Under the pieces are notes generated by a model. The model saw only the letters and a list, made by a program, of their open reading frames with translations. It was not told the DNA's origin and did not search any database. A program made the translations under genes and the position numbers. From Viridibacterium sp047600765 (GTDB lineage Bacteria > Pseudomonadota > Gammaproteobacteria > Burkholderiales > Rhodocyclaceae), in NCBI GenBank assembly GCA_047600765.1, contig JASGKF010000001.1, positions 1,426,001 through 1,490,000 of the forward strand: a DNA stretch of 64,000 nt. The letters are read 5' to 3'. The first letter of the stretch is position 1. The number at the start of each line of letters is the position of its first letter. Below, in pieces: positions 52,482 through 61,783 of the stretch.

Positions 52482-55214
52482 ATGGCCGATCCAGTCAAAG
52501 CAGTCCTGAGCCTCGAGAAACTGTCGAGCGAATACAGCGTCTTCGAACGCGACCAGGTCCTCACCGAGGCGCAGCTCAACAGCGTCGCCAGCTATTTCGA
52601 TGATCAGGAGCGTCTCGCCCGCGTCGAGCTGCTGGGCGTCGGCGCCATCGGCGGCCTGCGCGTGTCCATCGCCACCGGCGGCAAGGTGCGCGTCAGCAAG
52701 GGCCTCGGGCTCACCACCGATGGTGACCTGCTGCTGCTGCCCGCCGACACGCTCTACGACAGCATCAAACCCTACGACGAGAAGGCCCCGTTCTACGCAC
52801 CCTTCTACACCGGCTCGGGCGAAGCCAAGAAGATGCTGCCCATGTTCGAGCTGGTGCGCGAAGGCGAAAGCGACGTGCTCAAGAAGCCCATCGCCACCCT
52901 GCCCGCCGCGCTCAACACCTACGTCGTCGTGATGTACATGGAGAGCTACGAGCTCGACCACGACCTGTGCAGCGCCGCCGACTGCGACAACCTCGGCATC
53001 GTCGCCACGCACACGCCGCGCATGCTGCTGGTCAGCGAAGCCGATGCTGCGACGCTGCTGACCAAGATCACCTCGCTCACCGACAAGGCCAACCTGCTGC
53101 CCGTGCTGGTCGCCGACCGCCCGCAGATCAGCGGCGCGCTGACCACCACTGCTGCGCTGTCAGCGCTGTACCTGACGGCCTGCAACAACATCAAGACTTC
53201 GCTGGTCAATGCCGTCGATGAGCTGCACAAGCAGATCCCCGTGCTCACGCAAGACCTGTTCGGCGGCGACCCCAGCCCGGCCTGGATCACCCAGCTCAAC
53301 GCAACGCTGACGAGCTACGGCAGCAACACCAGCGGCATCCAGTACTGCTACGACTATCTCAAGGATCTGGTCGAAACCTGGAACGCACTGCGCGATGCGC
53401 TGCTCGACAACGACAGCGTGATGTGCCCCGACCTCACTGCCTTCCCCAAGCATCTGCTGCTCGGTGCGCTCAAGGCACCGGCCACGCTGCGCACCGGCTT
53501 CTACGCCTCGCCGCTGACCGGCAGCGCACGCACGCACCTCGCGCATGCGCACTTCCTCGCGCAGAAGCTGCACGTGCTCATCAACACCTTCGTGCGCCCT
53601 GCCAACCTCAGCGGCGCGGCCGCCGTCATCGTCACGCCGGGTCGCAGCGAACTGGTGAGCCTCGAAGAGCGCGCGATTCCCTACTACTACTCGAAGGCCG
53701 ACAGCGGATTCTCCCTGCTCGCCAGCTGGAACTGGCTGCGCAGCAAGCGCGGCACGCACACCGGTATCACCGCCTACCGCGCCGCCACGCTGGGCGCCAG
53801 CGCTGCCGCGCAAACGCCGCTGACAGGCCAGATCGGCCAGTACGACTTCTTCCGCATCGAGGGCCACCTCGGCCAGAACGTCGACACGGTGATGGACAAG
53901 CTCGAAGCCGACATCAAGGCGCGCAACCTGCCGTTCTCGGTGCGCGCCGTGCTACTGCACACCGGCATCGGCCCGATCAAGCGCCGCCCCAAGATCCGCT
54001 ACAACGACCTGCACCGCGTGCACAAACTGTTCCGCGCCGAACTCGACACGCAGCTCGAACGCGCCACAAAGTTCAGTGAAGTGTTCCGTGATCGTGTCGC
54101 CAACGGCGCCACCAAAAAGCTGTTCCCCAACGAGAGCACGCGTGCCGCCAACGCCGTCACCGCGCACAACACTTTCACCAGTGCCGCCAACACCGCGCGT
54201 GCTGCCTTCGCGCCCAAGAAGTACACGGAGTACAAGGCCAACACCACCTGGTCTGCCTCGCACACGACGGCACAGACCACGGCAGCCAACTTCAAGCGTG
54301 ACTTCGGCGACATCGCACGCACCGACTACATCACGGCCTTCGACACGCATCTGTCGAACAACCACAAGCAGTGGCTGGACTGGCTCGACGTGCTCATCGA
54401 CGACAAGGACAAGAAGGCCGACGAGCGCGTGCTGCTCAGCAACTACCTCAAGACGCATCCGGGGCTGGAGCACTACGCCGGCGTGCTGCGCGGCGGCACC
54501 TTCGTGGTCGTCTACAACGACAGCGCCAACGTGGTGGCCGACTTCATGCTGCCCTACCGCGAAACTGAAGACGAAGAGGACGAAGCCGACGAACCGACGC
54601 TGACGCCCTTCGTGCCCGACTTCGTCAAGGACGGCCTCGATGTCTACAAGCCCATCGAATGGCGTTTCGACGATCTCAAGCTCGGCATCCGCGACGAGTG
54701 GATCAAGGAGATCAACATCCAGAAGGACTACCAGGTCTTCTTCAAGGACACCCTGGGCACCTTCGGCGACATCTTCGGCAAGTTCACTGCCGGTGGTGTG
54801 CGCGATCCGGGCTTCGGCATTGTCGATACGGGCGACTCGCTGCTCAACTCCCTGCTCGAAGATCTCAAGGGCAAGGCCAATCAGGTCGACAAGCTGCGCA
54901 ACGACGTGGCCAGCGGCAAGCTGGGCAAGGAGGCCGAAGCAGCCGTCAAGAAGCAGATCATCCTCTACGAGCAGGAGATCGCGAAGGGCGTCACCCAGGC
55001 CACGCAGCGCATGGTGGATGCCGGCGTCAGCATGGCTGCCGGCCAGCCGGGCGCCAACGCCGTTGCCGAGATGGGCAACGCGCTCGTCAAGGTCAAGGAC
55101 GACGGCGCGGTGAAGACGGCGCAGGCCGGGCTGAAGGTCGTCGCGAACAGCGCACCACAGGGCGCGACCAACGCGGCACATGCCGTCGCCAACGTCGTCG
55201 GCATGAGCTTCTGA
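52482..55214 (+). CDS. Large eCIS-associated protein of unknown function (910 residues)
   Basis: 910 residues, lying between the Afp12-like and tape-measure genes, so part of the particle or its assembly. The N-terminal 110 residues (YFDDQERLARVELLGVGAIG, GGKVRVSKGLGLTTDGDLLL) look like the start domain seen in other large eCIS baseplate-associated proteins. The middle is alpha-helical with many Thr/Ala/Asn (AANTARAAFAPKKYTEYKAN). A short acidic tract (ETEDEEDEADEPT) precedes a C-terminal helical region (KANQVDKLRNDVASGKLGKE). I see no enzyme motif. A baseplate periphery or fibre-anchoring role is possible; no other tail-fibre gene is seen in the window. The function is not known to me. Confidence 0.8.
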   Translation: MADPVKAVLSLEKLSSEYSVFERDQVLTEAQLNSVASYFDDQERLARVELLGVGAIGGLRVSIATGGKVRVSKGLGLTTDGDLLLLPADTLYDSIKPYDEKAPFYAPFYTGSGEAKKMLPMFELVREGESDVLKKPIATLPAALNTYVVVMYMESYELDHDLCSAADCDNLGIVATHTPRMLLVSEADAATLLTKITSLTDKANLLPVLVADRPQISGALTTTAALSALYLTACNNIKTSLVNAVDELHKQIPVLTQDLFGGDPSPAWITQLNATLTSYGSNTSGIQYCYDYLKDLVETWNALRDALLDNDSVMCPDLTAFPKHLLLGALKAPATLRTGFYASPLTGSARTHLAHAHFLAQKLHVLINTFVRPANLSGAAAVIVTPGRSELVSLEERAIPYYYSKADSGFSLLASWNWLRSKRGTHTGITAYRAATLGASAAAQTPLTGQIGQYDFFRIEGHLGQNVDTVMDKLEADIKARNLPFSVRAVLLHTGIGPIKRRPKIRYNDLHRVHKLFRAELDTQLERATKFSEVFRDRVANGATKKLFPNESTRAANAVTAHNTFTSAANTARAAFAPKKYTEYKANTTWSASHTTAQTTAANFKRDFGDIARTDYITAFDTHLSNNHKQWLDWLDVLIDDKDKKADERVLLSNYLKTHPGLEHYAGVLRGGTFVVVYNDSANVVADFMLPYRETEDEEDEADEPTLTPFVPDFVKDGLDVYKPIEWRFDDLKLGIRDEWIKEINIQKDYQVFFKDTLGTFGDIFGKFTAGGVRDPGFGIVDTGDSLLNSLLEDLKGKANQVDKLRNDVASGKLGKEAEAAVKKQIILYEQEIAKGVTQATQRMVDAGVSMAAGQPGANAVAEMGNALVKVKDDGAVKTAQAGLKVVANSAPQGATNAAHAVANVVGMSF

Positions 55215-55218
55215 CGCC

Positions 55219-56799
55219 ATGCCCGCGCCGCACCGCATCCGTCGCCAGCGCTGGGAAGTCCGCGTGCCTGACAAGGCCGCTGGCTTCGCAGCGCGTACGG
55301 AGCTGCGCGGCGCGCTGGAAACCAGCTTGCTGCCCGCCATGAGCGAGGCCTTCGATGCGATGTGTGGTGACGACGAGATCATCCACATCCCGCGGCTCAC
55401 GCTGCACATCCGCCTCGGCAAGCTCGAAGCCCTCGCCAGCGACTTGCCCGCGCAACTGCCGGCCCTGCTGCGCGAGCAGATCGAGGCTGCACTGGCCGGC
55501 CGCACGCCCGAGGGCGGACCGGTGCGCCACATCCAGCGCGCGACAGGTCGTCGCAACACGGTCATGCACTACCTGCAGAGCGGCCACCTCGCCTGGTACG
55601 ACGCACCGGTTGACGGCAACGATGCAACACCCGACCTCGCCACCGTGCTGCGCGAAGAAGCTTTGCCGCTCGCCAGCCAGTGGCTGCGCGATCCGGCCAC
55701 ACTGCAACGCAGCCTGCCGCAGGATTTCGGCGCCTGTGTGGCCTTCATCTTCCGCTACCTGCAACTGCTGCCGGAAACCCTGCGAACCGAATGGGTGCCC
55801 GCCATGCTGGACCGCGCCCCCAACCCCGCCAGCGTGCTGCGCTGGCGCTATCCCCTGCGCGCCTTCCTCGGCAGCATGCATATCAGCGAAGTGCCGACGC
55901 ACAGCCTGCTGCTGGTGCAGGCCGCCACGCTCACGCAACTATGGGTGGGCAGTCCGTCCAGCATGCAGGCCTTGCGCGAACTCATCTCGCCACTGAGCGG
56001 CGTACCCGTCGTACTGCTCGACCTGCTCGACGAACCTGTGGCCGCACGCAGCGCCGCCGATCCCGCCACAGCCCGTCGACCGTCGCTGCCGCAGCAGCGC
56101 CCCGACGCAGTGCCACGAACACCTCGCACCACGACAGATGCAGCAAACATGCAGCCTCACGACGAAGCACCACAGCACGCCACACCGCCCGCCACCGAAG
56201 AACCTGCGTCATCACAAAGCATGCCGCCCCTGCCGCTGCCCACGGCGCAGCCCCGCACGGAAGAAGCCGCCGACGCGCAGCTCGGACTGCGCGTTGCCGC
56301 AGCGGGCCTCGTGCTCGCACACCCCTTCCTCTCCAGCCTGCTGCTGGAGTGCCGGCTGCTCGACGACAACACCATTCCCGCTGCGAAGTTGCCACGCGCC
56401 GCAGCCTTGCTGCACTGGCTGGCCTGGAGTCGCGAAGAGATCCACGAATTCGAGCTGGGCCTCATCAAGCCACTGCTGGGTCTCTCGCCCGACGCAGCGC
56501 TCGCCGTCTCGCCAGGCCTGATCGACGACACCGACAAGGCCGAATGCCAGGCCCTGCTGGCGGCCATGGTGTCGCACTGGCCCGCCCTGCGCAGCACCAG
56601 CACAGCGGGCCTGCAAAGCGCCTTCCTGCAACGCAGCGGCCTGTTGCGCGAGTTCGCCAACGGCCCACGCCCGGGCTGGCAGTTGCAGCCCGAACCCCAT
56701 TCCTTCGACATGCTCCTCGCGCAACTGCCCTGGAGCCTCAGCATCGTGAGACTGCCATGGATGACCAGACCGATCTTCACCGACTGGCCGACGCCCTGA
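55219..56799 (+). CDS. Contractile injection system tape measure protein (CIS_TMP type)
   Basis: 526 residues starting MPAPHRIRRQRWEVRVPDKA; the H-x-I-x-x-x-R-W-x-V-R start and the nearby DDEIIHIPRLTLHIRLGKLE are the marks of the eCIS tape-measure family (counterpart of Afp14). It sets tube length by stretching inside the growing tube. The middle is Pro/Thr/Ala-rich (about 270-350) and the C-terminal part has paired helices around LVLAHPFLSSLLLECRLLDD and LLHWLAWSREEIHEFELGLI. The gene begins 4 bp after the 910-residue protein's stop and overlaps the ATPase start by 43 bp. Confidence 0.88.
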   Translation: MPAPHRIRRQRWEVRVPDKAAGFAARTELRGALETSLLPAMSEAFDAMCGDDEIIHIPRLTLHIRLGKLEALASDLPAQLPALLREQIEAALAGRTPEGGPVRHIQRATGRRNTVMHYLQSGHLAWYDAPVDGNDATPDLATVLREEALPLASQWLRDPATLQRSLPQDFGACVAFIFRYLQLLPETLRTEWVPAMLDRAPNPASVLRWRYPLRAFLGSMHISEVPTHSLLLVQAATLTQLWVGSPSSMQALRELISPLSGVPVVLLDLLDEPVAARSAADPATARRPSLPQQRPDAVPRTPRTTTDAANMQPHDEAPQHATPPATEEPASSQSMPPLPLPTAQPRTEEAADAQLGLRVAAAGLVLAHPFLSSLLLECRLLDDNTIPAAKLPRAAALLHWLAWSREEIHEFELGLIKPLLGLSPDAALAVSPGLIDDTDKAECQALLAAMVSHWPALRSTSTAGLQSAFLQRSGLLREFANGPRPGWQLQPEPHSFDMLLAQLPWSLSIVRLPWMTRPIFTDWPTP

Positions 56800-58157
56800 T
56801 CGCCAACGGTCAGGACCTCGAACGCGAACTCGAGTGGTTCGCCAGCCAGCTCGAACTGCGCCTCAAGGCCTACTTCGGCGATCCCTCGCAGAGCCCGCCG
56901 CTGCCGCAGGAAGACGCGCCGCCGCCCGATCTGTCGGCCAGCCAATCTAGCTGGTCGCGCTTCCTGCAACGCTACGACATCAGCGCTGCCGAACGCCTGC
57001 TGATCGTGCTGGCCCTCGTGCCGCACCTCCGCCCACAACTGCTCGACGTGCTGCTGACGCGCAACGAAGTCACGCAACGCCCTTTCACCGAATTCGGCGG
57101 CCACAACGGCAACGCCAATGGCGGCGCCATGGGCGGCAGCGGCTTCATCCCCAGCATCGAAACCGCGCAATTCCTGCTCGCCGGTGACCGCCTCACCGAA
57201 CGCCTGAAAATCGCCAGCATGCTGGAACCCGAAGCACGTCTCGCACGCCTCGACGTGCTCTACACCAGCCACGTCGCGCCCGGCGAACCGCGCAGCAGCG
57301 CCGCACTGCGACTCTCGCCACGCTTCGTCGCCACCATCACGCGCGGCCAGGACGAGCGCCCCGCCTTCAACGAATACTTCCCCGCGCGGCGCATCACCAG
57401 CGGCCTGCACTGGGAAGAGCTGGTGCTGCCCGAAACCACGCTGGGCCAGCTCGACGAAATCCGCCACTGGCTGCAGCACGGCAACACCCTGCTCGACGAC
57501 TGGGGCATGGGCAACCGCCTGCGCCCCGGCTACACCAGCCTGTTCTGCGGCCCGCCCGGCACGGGCAAGACGCTGTCGGCTGCGCTGCTTGGCAAGCTAT
57601 GTGGCTGCGACGTCTACAAGGTCGACCTGTCTATGGTGGTGTCGAAATACATCGGCGAAACCGAAAAGAATCTCGCCCGCGTCTTCGACCAGGCCGAAGA
57701 CCGGCGCTGGATCCTGTTCTTCGACGAAGCTGATGCATTGTTCGGCAAGCGCACCCAGGTCAGCGACTCGCACGACCGCTACGCCAACCAGGAGGTCAGC
57801 TACCTCCTGCAGCGCATCGAAGAATTCCGCGGCGTGGTGATCCTCGCCACCAACCTCAAGGGCAACATCGACGACGCCTTCCTGCGCCGCTTCCAGTCCG
57901 TCGTGCACTTCCCCATGCCGCGCGGCGCCGAACGCCTGCGCCTGTGGCGAGAGGCTTTCCCGGCCCGTGCGACGCTGGACCCGCGTCTCGACTTCGCACG
58001 CCTCGCCGACCGTCACGAGCTGTCTGGCGGCACCATCATGAACGTCAGCCGCTACGCCGCACTGCGCGCCCTGTCGCGTGCCGACACGACGATCCTGGCG
58101 AGCGACGTGGATGAAGGCATCCGCCGCGAGCTGAACAAAGAGGGCCGCGCGCTCTAA
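56757..58157 (+). CDS. eCIS AAA+ ATPase (Afp15/Pvc15 type)
   Basis: 466 residues from ATG 56757 (MDDQTDLHRLADALIANGQD), overlapping the tape-measure gene by 43 bp. The N-terminal 230 residues are the eCIS-specific part (WSRFLQRYDISAAERLLIVL). The AAA+ core has Walker A GPPGTGKT (residues 265-272), Walker B WILFFDEADALFG, the DRYANQEVSYLLQRIEEF stretch, sensor 1 VVILATN and an Arg-finger region DDAFLRRFQSVVHFPMP. In other eCIS this ATPase is needed for assembly or for loading cargo into the tube. It lies right before the cargo genes, which fits that job. A longer frame upstream of ATG 56757 is not coding. Confidence 0.95.
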   Translation: MDDQTDLHRLADALIANGQDLERELEWFASQLELRLKAYFGDPSQSPPLPQEDAPPPDLSASQSSWSRFLQRYDISAAERLLIVLALVPHLRPQLLDVLLTRNEVTQRPFTEFGGHNGNANGGAMGGSGFIPSIETAQFLLAGDRLTERLKIASMLEPEARLARLDVLYTSHVAPGEPRSSAALRLSPRFVATITRGQDERPAFNEYFPARRITSGLHWEELVLPETTLGQLDEIRHWLQHGNTLLDDWGMGNRLRPGYTSLFCGPPGTGKTLSAALLGKLCGCDVYKVDLSMVVSKYIGETEKNLARVFDQAEDRRWILFFDEADALFGKRTQVSDSHDRYANQEVSYLLQRIEEFRGVVILATNLKGNIDDAFLRRFQSVVHFPMPRGAERLRLWREAFPARATLDPRLDFARLADRHELSGGTIMNVSRYAALRALSRADTTILASDVDEGIRRELNKEGRAL

Positions 58158-58169
58158 GACCTTCCAGTC

Positions 58170-61100
58170 ATGCAGACCCAGGGCCCACAACTCGTCAACC
58201 GCCCAGCGCCACCGGCGCCGGTCGTGACAGGTCCGACCTCTGCACCCAGCGCCACCACACAAACCCTGCAAAGCGCCATGGGCGGCGCGCGCACGTCGCC
58301 CGGCATGGTCGGCAGTGCGCCCGGCGATGCGCGCCTCTCGGCCGTTGAACAGGCTGCTCGGCGAGCGCTTCTACCGCATGCGCAACGGTCAGGTCATCGA
58401 GCTGCCGTCCGACATGACGCGCGAGAGCGCGGCGAAGCTGGAGGCTGAAGCCGAAGCAGCCAAGCAGAAGCTCGGCAAAGGCCCTGGCCCGCAAGCCGTA
58501 CCAGACGTGCGCAAACCTGCCGACAAGCGCGACAAGAAAGATGGCAAGGCCACTGGCACAGGCAAGCGCGCAGGCGGTGCCAAGGGCAGCAGCACGCGCG
58601 GTGGACGTGGCAAGGGCCAGCTGCGCGAAGTCGGTGGCAAGGTCGCGCTGTTCCTCATCGCCAAAGCGCGCCCGGTGCTCGCTCGCGGCACTGCGATGCT
58701 GGCAAAGCTCTCCGGCAACGAGCAGACGCACGACAACGCCGCACAGAAACTCTCGCAGAGCGAGAAGGCCGTGGTCTCGCCCGTCGCCGAGAACCAGTCG
58801 CGCAGCAACACCGGCCAGGTCAATGCCGTGGGTGCACGCCCCGCACCGCCGGTCGACGAGAACAAGGGCAAGCAGACCCTGCAGCAATCGCTGCGTGACA
58901 ACGTGCCGAAGAGCATCGAGGACGTCGACAACTTCAAGCGCGACATGAAGGGCCAGCACATCGGCGCCGACGTGATGAAGACCATGCAGGGCGACAAGAA
59001 CGCCGTGGTCGGCACCTTCGCCGACATGAGCCAGACACCGCCGCCTGCCGCGCCCGACCACACGCCCGAAGCACTGCCACCCATGGAGAAGGCGCCAGCC
59101 ACGCCGAACATGCAGTTGGGTCAAGGTGCCGTCGCGCCGCTGCAGCGCGAGCACACCGACGTCAGCAAGTTCACCAACGAAGCCGACGCCAAGCTCAAGG
59201 AAGAAGGCGTCACGCAGGAACAGCTCGACATGGTCGACAGCGGCGACCTCGCGACGGCCAACAAGGAGAAGAAGGGCATGGCCGACATGGCGGCCAAGGA
59301 GCCGGCCGCCATTCAGAAATTCGCGAAGCAGGAAACCGCGAAGGTCGACAACGACATGCAGCAGAGCGAGAAGAAACAGCGCGATGCCATGGTCACACGC
59401 CGCAAGGGCGGACTCGGCGCCACCGGCGAGAAGCAGCGCCACGCCAAAACCACGCTGGAGAAGAAGCGCGAGGAAGTCGCCAACCACATCAACGGCATCC
59501 ACAAGGCCGCACAGGCCAAGGTGACGAAGAAGCTCGCCGATCTCGAAACGCAATCCATGAAGCGCTTCGACGATGGCAATGCGCAGGCCACGCGCGACTT
59601 CGAGAACAACGTCAATCGCGAGATCGACGCCTTCAAGGACGACCGCTACTCCGGCATGTTCGGCTGGGCGCGCAAGGCCAAGGACTGGCTGCTGGGCATG
59701 GACGACCTGCCCGGCGTGAAGGCCATCTTCGACCGCAACCGCGCCGCCTTCGTGACGCGCATCGAAGGCCTCGTCGCGCAGATCAGTGCCGACAACAAAC
59801 GCGTCATCCAGGAGTGCAAGGACGAACTCGCGCAGGCGCGCAGCACGATCAAGGACTACGTCGACAAACTCGGCCCCGCACTCAAGCAGATTGGCCAGAA
59901 GGTCGCGGGCGAAGTGAACGAACAGCTCGACGCCATGGACGGCTTCATCAAGAAGAAGGAAGAAGAGCTGCAGCAGCAACTCGCCGACAAGCAGCAGGCC
60001 GCCATCAAGGCCATCGACGAGAAGATCGAGAAGATGAAGGAGGCCATGTCGGGCGCGCTCGCCAAGCTCGGCAAGCTGCTGCTGTGGGCCGCCAAGAAGT
60101 TCTTCACCTGGGCGCTGTCGAAGTTCGGTTATTCGCTCGGCGAGATCGAGGGCATCATCAGCAAGGGCGCTGCTGTGCTCAAGGCCATCTTCACGCAGCC
60201 CATCGCCTTCGTGAAGAACCTGATGCGCGCCGCCATCACGGGCTTCGAGAACTTCGGCAAGAACTTCCTCAAGCACCTCAAGGACGCGCTGTTCGAATGG
60301 CTCACGGGTTCGCTGGAGGGACTCAAGCTGCCTTCGGTGTGGAACCTGCAAGGCATCATCGGCGTGGCGCTGCAGATGATCGGTGTGTCCTACACCAACC
60401 TGCGCAAGCACCTCGTTACCGAGATGGGCGAACCTGCCGTGAGCGGGCTGGAGAAGACCTTCACGCTGGTGAAGACCCTGGTCACCGAAGGCCCGATGGC
60501 CGCCTGGGAACAGCTCAAGGGCATCGCCAGCGAGATGAGCGAAGCCTTCGTCGCGGCGGTGAAAGACTTCATCAAGATGAAGATCATCGAACAGGCCGTC
60601 CAGTGGGTGGTGAGCTTGTTCGTGCCCGGCGCCGGCATCGTCAAGGCCATCATCGGCATCTACGACACGGTGGTCTTCTTCATCCAGAAGGCCAAGCAGA
60701 TTGCCAAGATGGTGTCGAACTTCCTCGGTTCGATTGCCGAGATCGCAGCAGGCAACATCGGCGCCGCCGCGCAGGCCATGGAGGACGGCCTCGCACGCGG
60801 CCTGTCGCTGGTCATCAACTTCCTCGCTGCGCTGCTGCGTCTCAATGGCATCACAGCGAAGATCCGCGACGCGATCCAGAAGGTGCGCGACAAGGTCGAT
60901 GGCGTGCTGGCGAAGGTCGCGAAGTGGGTGGCCGACAAGGCGCGTGGACTACTCAGCCGCGCCGTCGGCGGCGATCCCAAGGCCACACCGCAGCAACGAC
61001 TCGATCAAGGCATGGCCGAAGCTTTCACCGCTGTGATGAAGTACCACGGCAAGCCGGTCGGCGCAGTCGTGCTGCGCCCGCTGCTAGCCGTCATCCGCGT

Positions 61101-61776
61101 GCGGCATCGCATGACACGCCTTGACGTGGTGCTGGAGAACGGCAAATGGACCATCGAAGGCGAGGTCAATCCCAAAGCCAAGAAACCCACTCCGGTCGAA
61201 GGCACAGGCGCTGCGGGCTTCAAATCCAAGGTGCATTACTACACGGCCAACGGCAACCGTGGCGCGACGCGCATGCTCGCCGATCCCATCGGCCCGGACT
61301 TCAAGGAGTTTGGCAGCAAGCCTTCAGAAGCCGGAGCGCCGCCGATCTGGGAGAAGGTCAACATCCGCCGCAAGTCCGACATCCGTCTCTACGTACTCGG
61401 ACACCTGCTCAACCACCGCTTGGGTGGCACCGGTGACAGCAGTGCGAACCTCACGCCCATCACGTTCAGCATGAATGCGCGGCACTACTCGCAGGTCGAG
61501 AACTTCATCGTCGACAACATCGGCACCAAAACCAAGCCGCGCTGGTATCGCTACGAAGTGGTGGTCAACTACCCATCGAGCGCACGTGCCATCAGCGCCG
61601 CTGACGCCGCGAAGGGCGTTGTATCGCAAGAGGGGTTGCTGGCGACGTCCTTTACCTGCACCTGGCAGGAGCTCGAAGAAGACACGGCCAAACCCGGCGA
61701 GCTGACCGCAAAGGCGGGCAGCAACAAGGAAAAAGTCGTCGTCGATCACAACATCCCGCCCTATCCGGATACCTGA
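58170..61776 (+). CDS. Large eCIS cargo/toxin candidate with nuclease-like C-terminus; needs a +1 frame change near 58344
   Basis: ATG 58170 opens MQTQGPQLVNRPAPPAPVVT and runs to RLSAV; the good reading then continues one base later as NRLLGERFYRMRNGQVIELP. A +1 change at GCC-GTT-GAA-C (58341-58350) gives about 1201 residues ending at 61776. Order: Pro/Ala-rich start, charged linkers, a long helical region with coiled-coil parts, a hydrophobic helical module (about 620-900, FLKHLKDALFEWLTGSLEGL, VSLFVPGAGIVKAIIGIYDT) and a C-terminal domain with LYVLGHLLNHRLGGTGDSSA then NLTPITFSMNARHYSQVE. That pattern (G-H1078-L-L-N, N-L-x-P-x-T, N-x-x-H) resembles His-Me-finger or NUC-type nucleases. It could be a delivered DNase/RNase. 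No signal peptide. Nuclease activity is inference. Confidence 0.8.
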
Positions 61777-61783
61777 CCGACAC

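Noticed and set aside
55680..56756. Upstream extension of the ATPase frame through the tape-measure gene
   Set aside because: The extension is Arg/Ala-rich and overlaps a real gene in another frame; ATG 56757 gives the natural start.
58195..60411. A 738-codon minus-strand open frame opposite the first cargo gene
   Set aside because: Shadow of codon bias in a Lys/Ala-rich protein; Leu/His/Arg-rich translation with no domain.
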